NCBI GenBank assembly: GCA_036429605.1
Contig: CM071589.1
Location: 1,550,001 to 1,614,000 of the forward strand
DNA length: 64,000 bases
Reading direction: 5' to 3'
From: Cladobotryum mycophilum
Taxonomy: Eukaryota; Ascomycota; Sordariomycetes; Hypocreales; Hypocreaceae
Position numbers and translations under genes: made by a program
The notes under the pieces: generated by a model
Database searches by the model: none
What the model saw: only the letters and a program-made list of their open reading frames with translations
Told to the model about the DNA's origin: nothing
In this document: positions 57,885 to 64,000 of the stretch, one piece after another
How the letters are laid out: every line of letters starts with the position of its first letter
Numbering within the stretch: the stretch's first letter is position 1

Positions 57885-59581
57885 TTTTTAACCTTGTGGC
57901 GTCTATCGAGTTTTGACAATGAAGCCAAGGGGCAATTAGTCTGCTTGGGATAGTAAAACTAATGATCTCTTGGGACGACAGAGAAGAAGAAAAAGAGGGG
58001 AGGGTTCGGTCGAGAATATATAGATGAAGGAATCAAAATGGGGATGGCTCCCCTCCCACAACGTTGACACTAGACATGTGCCATGATCTGAGAGCTAAGA
58101 ATTGGATGAACATCGTCGCACAATCCATGACGGAACCGGCATATTCGGTTGTTGATAGTTGGATGATGGCTTGTGCATTCTACACATTACAAGTGGTGAT
58201 ACGACATGCGGATGTTTCATATCCGCCCATATTGGAACCAGACCGTTGGATTTGCGGAAATAAGATGGAGCAATCTTCTTCAAGGATGCCTGCCAGGCAC
58301 GCAGATAAAAGGGTCTCTCGGATGGGTATTGGCGTTTGTGATGTGTTACTGGAGGGCAAACGATGGCGGCCGAGTGGGGTCGGGAGGCTGATTGCCGTTA
58401 GGGATTGGATGCTAGGCTTGGCTTGGGGCTTCTTTTTTGCATGCATTGGTGCCGAACAGCGTGCATATTATGAATTTAGGCCACAAGAAGTCCAAGTACC
58501 GGGAGCCAAGCCAAGCACAAGGGAGTGAAATGTGGTGTAGTGTGATGCGATGGTGTAGGTTGGTTTGTCGATGATCTATCGCTAAAGAGGCTCGCTGCCT
58601 AGATGGGATTTTCATAAGGTAGAGAAGGATCCATCCATGAAAGCTGAGAAGGATGGATCGATCCAGCGTTGCCCGGTTGCCCGAATAATGCCAGATCCAT
58701 GGGACGTCGCCTTACCTTGTACCCTATCAAGAGTTGTACAGGTAGGTGCTAGGTAATTACAGTGGGATGTGCACTGTAAGATGGCCTGTGGGATAATAGG
58801 TACTAGGTATGTACCCGGTGTAGGTGCTCCGTACAGGTACCTAGACGTTGAGGTTACTTTGTGCGCTGCGAGTAAGATCAAACGGCATGTTGGTACGTCA
58901 GTTAAGCGAGATGAATTCGGACTAATTTGGAAAAAAAGAGCAATTAGAACATAAATTGATAATGATACAAAACAAAATAGGTAAAATACATTGCCTTGAC
59001 ATTGAAAAAAAAATCCTTCAGAATTCAATGGAAAGGCGCGCGCTGCCTCTCAACCAGCTCTCTCACCGATGTTTCCTCTTGGGGGAGAGAGGGGACCCTT
59101 TCTCTTTTCCCTCCCTTCCTAGGTTCACTCGCTTCTCCCCCCACAACCAATTCAATTCGGATGGCAAGGTAGGCCAGGTTTAATACCTATACCTATACCT
59201 AGACCTAGACCTGTACCTATACTGGCCGGGCGATAATCTTTAAGGGGACGGGCGGGAAAACCTGGTCAGACCTTTTCCAAATCTCACCTCTTTTCCCCCC
59301 TTCTCAGAGGAACTGACCTGACTTGAATCTGACTGACTACCTGTCCCGTACCTACTACCTACCTACCCAAAGACGATTCCCCAGATTGATTACCTTACCT
59401 TACCTTACATTACATACATGCGTGCTCCCTACATACAGCGCAGAACGGAGACGAGGCGAGACGGGCTTTTTTGTATTACCTTGCCTTGCCTACTTACCCA
59501 TTATTATTACCCTTTTATTGCCTACCAGCCCTTGGAGGTTCCGCAAAAAAAACTACCGACCGTGCTCTCTAAAATCTTCGG
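57885..59581. other. Intergenic between FAD monooxygenase and regulator
   Basis: 1.7 kb, divergent promoter space. ORFs at 58064-58528 lack coding features. A tract of ACCTAT/ACCTAG hexamers lies at 59184-59222, and CCTTACCTTACC-type repeats at 59393-59412. Confidence 0.45.
59184..59222. repeat. ACCTAT/ACCTAG hexamer tract
   Basis: About six consecutive hexamers alternating between ACCTAT, ACCTAG and ACCTGT. It lies in the regulator's upstream region, about 360 bp before its start codon. Confidence 0.7.
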
Positions 59582-62256
59582 ATGTCTTCAAGCCGCCAAC
59601 CACAACCGCGACGGGGCTCAGGCCGCACGCCATTGGCCTGTGAGCCATGCCGCAAGAGGAAATCAAAGGTCGGTCTTGGGGTCTTGGTTTTGTTTTTGGT
59701 TTTGCTTTGGCTTGGTTTTTTTTTTCGCTTGTTCTGGTCTCTGGGCTGCGTCAATGAGACTCTCCTGTGAGGGGAGGGAGGAAGAAGCAAAACAAGAAGA
59801 AAGGGACCTGAAGCCATCGTGCATTTTGCTGCCGTTCTGTCGGTATCGCTGTCACTATCGGTATCGGTGTGGGTGGTCATCACATCCTCCTCCTCCTCCT
59901 CTCCTCCTCCTCCTCCTTCTCCTGCGTCGCCCCATACACACATACACCACATACACCACATACAGATACACGCACGCCACCACCACCATAACGGCGGCAG
60001 CGAATATGCGATATCTTCATGCAAGCAGGGTTCTATATTTGCTGCTGTTTGTCACGCGCCGCGCCCGCCCAACTACCGCCCTTGCGTTGCTGGTTTCGGT
60101 CCTTTTTTGTGGGATCGTAATCAATCAATCAATCAATCAATCTCAGATCAAAGACATGAGGAATGTATGGATCCGATCTTGCTAACCGTGGGTTCATTAA
60201 ACATAGTGCGATGGCGAAAAGCCCATTTGTGGAACCTGCCAGGCCCATGGTATGAACTGTCACTATGAACAGGCTCGCCCAACCAGAAGGTATGGACCCC
60301 ATCTCATCTACATGCATCATCATTTGTGCTTTGCCCCCTATGTATCTGTCCTTGTTATCCATAGAGCATCCTGCTAAGCGACGCCATCTGGTATCATCAA
60401 CAGACAAAAGTATTGGGATCGCGATTATGTCGAGGGCCTCGAGCATCAGATCAAACTGCTCTCGGAGTCTCTCAACCCACGCGAATCAGAGTCGCCAAGC
60501 GCTTCTTCTCAGTATACTTCCCCTGCAGCTCCACCCCCGAACTCCCCTATGGCCCAAGACTGGTGAAAGCCCTGCGAGACTTTTCCACCATTAACTGGAC
60601 CAAGGTCACAAGAAATGGCCAGCCGGTTCTTAGTGGGCCTGGAATTACGTCCAGCTTGAGCAGCTCCATGTTGCCAACATTTGAGGAGGGGGAAGGTTCG
60701 CGGTCTCCATTGCCATCAATCGCTGAATTTGCTGCCGAGATTGGCCCCAACATACAGCTCAAGCAGCATCTGAAAGCCTATTTCCTGGAGAACATCAACT
60801 GTTACTACAAATTTGTTGACCCATCGTGGCTCAATTTCTCAGATGTATTTCCGAATAATGACACTGCGCTGCAGCTTCTTTACAGCGCCATATTCGCTGC
60901 CGCCGCCTATTCATCCCCATTGGCGACCAGGGAAGTGGCCGAGAACTTTATCGCCTACGCCGAGAATCTTGTGCAGCAGTGCTATCTCCACCATTTGTGT
61001 TTACCAGTCCTGCAGGGCTTACTGATCATCGCCTGGTATAAACACGTGGCGCTAGATTTAACCAAGGGCAACATGTATCACTGTAAGTTACATCTGCCGA
61101 ATGGCGACGTCTTGGAAAGCCGATTGCAGCTCTGGCATAGAGATCGTCTTGGAGTGTGATGAAGTTGACAGTCGGAATTATAGACATGGCTATCGGGCTA
61201 TCCACACACCTAGGAATAAAGGACGCATCTGAATTAAAGCAGGATCTCAGCGACATCGCCAACATTCGTACCTTTTGGTGTCTATATCTCTTGGATCGGT
61301 TTGTCAAACCTGCCCCCCCCAATCTTCCATCTTGGTGTGTATGCTGACAAGCCTGTAGGACATCTACACCGAAACTTGGGTGTCAATCCGGAATTCCATG
61401 GGAGATAGACCGAGTGGCTCCATATATAAACACGGTCCCTGTGGAGCTGATTGACATCCCGGCTCTTGCATTCGAGTACCACTGCCGCCTATACCGCCTA
61501 TCAGAACAGTTTATTGATCCTCTGTAAGTGGCCCTAATCTAATGGCATCAATGCATTAGTAGCATAACTGCAGAGACCATACTAATTAGCGCCAGATACC
61601 TTTCAACTTTCCCAAAACTTCCCGTGGCTGAGAAACAAGCCATAGCAGCCAAGGCCAACGGTGCTCTCCTAGCGTTCCGAAAACAGATTGACAAGCGTCT
61701 TTTTGTAGGCCGCAACGTCAAACCACACAAGACTCAGCTCGTTTTCTGGATATCCTACCACTGCTCTCTCATCATCTTGCAGCGTCCTCTAATGGATCCT
61801 GATGATTTGGGGTTGATGGCCGGCCTTCCGGGCGCTCTGCGCACTGCAACTGCCGCCGCGCATGCCATCACAAGGCTTGTAAAGACACTCCAGGCTTCGG
61901 GAGACTTGCGCACAGTTCCTCATTTCATGATTTTCCAAGTGTTCCGAGCAGCCCTGGTACACGGGCTGAATATGGTCTTTAGTGAGGAGGCCGGCGGACA
62001 GCGGGCACCTGGCAACTTCTGGGTTCTATTGCGCGCCCTGGGAGAGCTGGGTGGGACTTGGAAAGAGCTTGGAGAGATTGTTATGCCATTTATCCATGCT
62101 GCCACTAGAACATGGGGCCTAGATGCCGACAAGCCACCAACGCAAGCAGAAATGGAGATTGCAACACCTGATCCGACAGTTGAGCTAGTCGGTGAAGAGA
62201 CGACTGACTCTCCATATCAAGAGGACGGGCAAGGTAATTACTACTTTATGAATTAA
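59582..62256 (+). CDS. Zn2Cys6 transcription factor with fungal_trans domain, one-base frameshift
   Basis: Likely regulator of the neighbouring P450 and monooxygenase. Exons 59582-59668, 60207-60289, 60404-61082, 61172-61298, 61359-61523 and 61596-62256. The zinc cluster is split by intron 1: CEPCRKRKSK | CDGEKPICGTC ... C. A coiled segment follows (RDYVEGLEHQIKLLSESLN). Then the fungal_trans domain: DIANIRTFWCLYLLDR and WEIDRVAPYINTVPVELID. Intron 1 is 538 nt, far longer than the others. In exon 3 the frame stops at TGA 60564-60566, just after NSPMAQD; a missing base near 60556-60562 would continue it as LVKALRDFSTINW. With that base the protein has 600 codons. The acceptor of intron 3 (61171) was chosen because an earlier one gives a stop. 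Confidence 0.78.
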
Positions 62257-62568
62257 TTCACACCACACACCACACCACTCGAAGCAGATGTCACCAAATC
62301 AAGGAAATACAAGAGGAAGAGGAGGGACACAATGTAGTTGTAATGATTGATGAAGGCACGAAGAATTTTTTTTTTTTTTGGTTACTTGTATAGTTTGGAA
62401 AAGAAGCACTTTTATGTATTTCTAATGTTTAAGAAAGCTATACCTGACATTGAAAAGAAAGGTTTCCCTGAAAGGCTTCCCCTAAAAAGCTTCCCCTAAA
62501 AGGGTTTCCCTCGTCCTTTGGATACACATCACCACCACTGCCCGCTCTCAGCTGTCAATACATGTCGC
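62257..62568. other. Convergent 3' region
   Basis: 312 bp between the regulator and the small secreted protein gene. It has an imperfect tandem of CTTCCCCTAAAA units near 62476-62505. Confidence 0.5.
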
Positions 62569-62988
62569 TTAGTTGCCAATGTTGCACTCAATGTAGGCAA
62601 TTTCGACAGCGGGCGAGACCTCGCTGATGGTTGGCTTGTAGATGGCGACGGCCTTGACAATGTTCTTGGCGGCGTCGAGGAAGTTGCACTCGGTCAGGTG
62701 GTACTTGGTGCCATCGTGATAGGCTTGGATGAAGACGTCAGAGACGGGTCCCTTGCTGGCTAGAAAATGAAGATTTGTCAGTATGAAAAGCTCATGGAAT
62801 TGTCAACTTCTTAAGAGGTAGTGGAAAGTGGGCATACCGTGGAGGTAGGGCTGTCCATCGGAGGGGACGGGGAAGATGTTGCTGTAGGTTCCATCGGGAT
62901 AGGTGAGGGAAACGCCGATGACGGGGACGATGGCGGGGGAGGCGGCGGCGAGGCCAATGAGGGAAGCGGCGGCGAGAGTGAAACGCAT
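62569..62988 (-). CDS. Small secreted protein (113 aa, 2 exons)
   Basis: Exons 62988-62838 and 62759-62569 around a 78-nt intron (gtatgc...tctag). A clear signal peptide (RFTLAAASLIGLAAASPA) precedes a small domain with SLTYPDGTYSNIFPVPSDGQ and two Cys (CNFLDAAK and YIECNIGN), possibly one disulphide. Codons are strongly C-ending, arguing for high expression. I do not recognise the family; candidates are secreted effector-like or cell-wall proteins. A shorter reading that ignores the intron would end just after exon 1, so the spliced form is preferred. Confidence 0.75.
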
Positions 62989-64000
62989 TTTGATGGTTTT
63001 TTTTTGTTGGTGGTGAGAGAGAAGGAGGTTGAAGGGTTGAGAGTAGGTTGGTTGTTTTGTGAGTGTGAGTGTGTGAATGAGTTGATTGATGATGAGATTG
63101 GAGATGTGGTGAGTAAAGGCACCTTTATATACAAGTATATACACAACCTAAGAAAAAGTCTCCTTCACATCTTGGAGGCCCTCTCTCCAAGTTGCCCGAT
63201 TCAGAAAACTTGCTTATCCATGCTTGACGGTACGAGGTCATTACCAAGGCAGGACGAATTTGTGTCGACGCAGGTAAGACAGACTTGCTTGCCTCGTATT
63301 CTCTCTCCCCTCCATCCCCTCCCCCATGCATATTCACTGTGGGGTTGTTGCTGTTGTTGTTGTTGTTGTTGTTGTCTCTATCTTATCCTTACCCATCTTA
63401 CCTTGACAGCTTGGCAATCTATCTACCTAGTACTAAGGCATGCTTACCAACTGGGGGGGGACTTCTTTCAAACTCGCATGGATTACTCTGGCAGGTAAGG
63501 GTTATCCTAATAACATGGCAGTTTCTCTCGACCGAGCTGGTCCGTCCCCACGAACTGGTTCAGCACGTGTTGCTGTTGTTTTCGGCTTTATTACTCTTCC
63601 TGCCAAATGATATTCTTGGTCCTCGGCCAAAAAGAAGAAGAAAGGGGAAAAAAGGAACGAGAACTTTGTTTCTCCAATCAATTGCGGGAGTCATGTCTTA
63701 CGCGTATTGGGAGGTGGGGGTGGGTGGTTGCATTTGTCACCCAAGACAAAGTGAGATCAGGGAATGTGAATGGCTGGGCCAGCCTGGGTTTGTTATAACG
63801 GGTACCTTGCAGCTTCTTTTTGAATGGATGATGTATGGCCAAAAAATGGATTGAATAGGTGTCATTCTGCAAAGGCGCCCGTAAACAATTTAGCAGGACA
63901 TGAAGCTATTGTTTTTTTTCCCTCGTGTTGAGCAAGGGAATTGGTTCAGGGGGTCCTGTATGGCTTTGAATACGACAACTGTCGGTCAACAACGCCTTTT
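62989..64000. other. Right end of window, no gene seen
   Basis: Promoter of the small secreted protein and flanking DNA. A GTT microsatellite is at 63344-63375. ORFs to the right (63285-63872) have no recognisable product. Confidence 0.4.

Noticed and set aside
59184..59222. ACCTAT/ACCTAG tract as a telomere
   Set aside because: The unit is not the fungal TTAGGG repeat and coding genes continue on both sides.
59569..60024. 151-codon minus-strand ORF over the regulator's first intron
   Set aside because: Composed of Gly/Glu/Asp runs from microsatellite sequence; no domain.
61083..61130. Shorter intron 3 in the right-hand regulator ending at gattgcag
   Set aside because: It is in frame but runs straight into a TAG; the acceptor at 61171 gives an uninterrupted domain.
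1..64000. CRISPR arrays, insertion sequences, rRNA, intact transposons
   Set aside because: No repeat-spacer pattern, transposase, reverse transcriptase or rRNA sequence was recognised anywhere in the window.

Overview
The window is a 64 kb piece of a filamentous ascomycete nuclear genome. It looks like a Sordariomycete, probably Hypocreales: GT-AG introns of about 50-90 nt are found in most genes, the genes themselves include Atg7, Wee1/Swe1, Gpi11, Pmp3 and dihydroorotase, there are many Zn2Cys6 regulators and flavo-oxidases, and CT-rich leaders and microsatellites are common. No bacterial or viral signal was seen.

Left part (1-25 kb), mostly core genes: a 5'-partial L-amino-acid oxidase, a small mitochondrial-type membrane protein, GPI11, tRNA-Ser(AGA), PMP3 (57 aa in three short exons), ATG7, an intron-containing tRNA-Glu(CTC), dCMP deaminase, a Wee1-family kinase behind a long pyrimidine-rich leader, and a DAO-type FAD oxidoreductase. 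A gene-poor stretch follows, then a short-chain dehydrogenase.

Middle part (29.8-47 kb), accessory: a candidate biosynthetic locus runs from an AflR-type Zn2Cys6 regulator (31996) through a P450, a UbiA-family integral membrane prenyltransferase/terpene-cyclase-like protein and a GMC oxidoreductase (all three on the minus strand) to a secreted BBE-like FAD oxidase (ends 45072). No PKS, NRPS or classical terpene synthase is present, so the UbiA protein is the only plausible core enzyme. The locus is surrounded by gene relics: an MFS transporter fragment with in-frame stops, a small membrane protein, the C-terminal part of a subgroup-C GH18 chitinase-like gene, and a broken 2EXR gene. The GMC gene itself has a TGA next to its first 3' splice site that can only be bypassed by a shifted acceptor.

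Right part (48-64 kb): a cysteine-rich, probably GPI-anchored protein, a ten-exon dihydroorotase (with a 13-nt exon), then a second small group of a P450, a class A flavin monooxygenase and a Zn2Cys6 regulator, and finally a small secreted protein.

Five otherwise well-conserved genes (dCMP deaminase, Wee1, DAO oxidoreductase, Cys-rich protein, right-hand regulator) each lose frame by exactly one missing base, in three cases at or beside a homopolymer. The common direction points to sequence or assembly deletions rather than five independent pseudogenes. All exon coordinates were derived by hand from splice motifs and reading-frame continuity; no searches were run.
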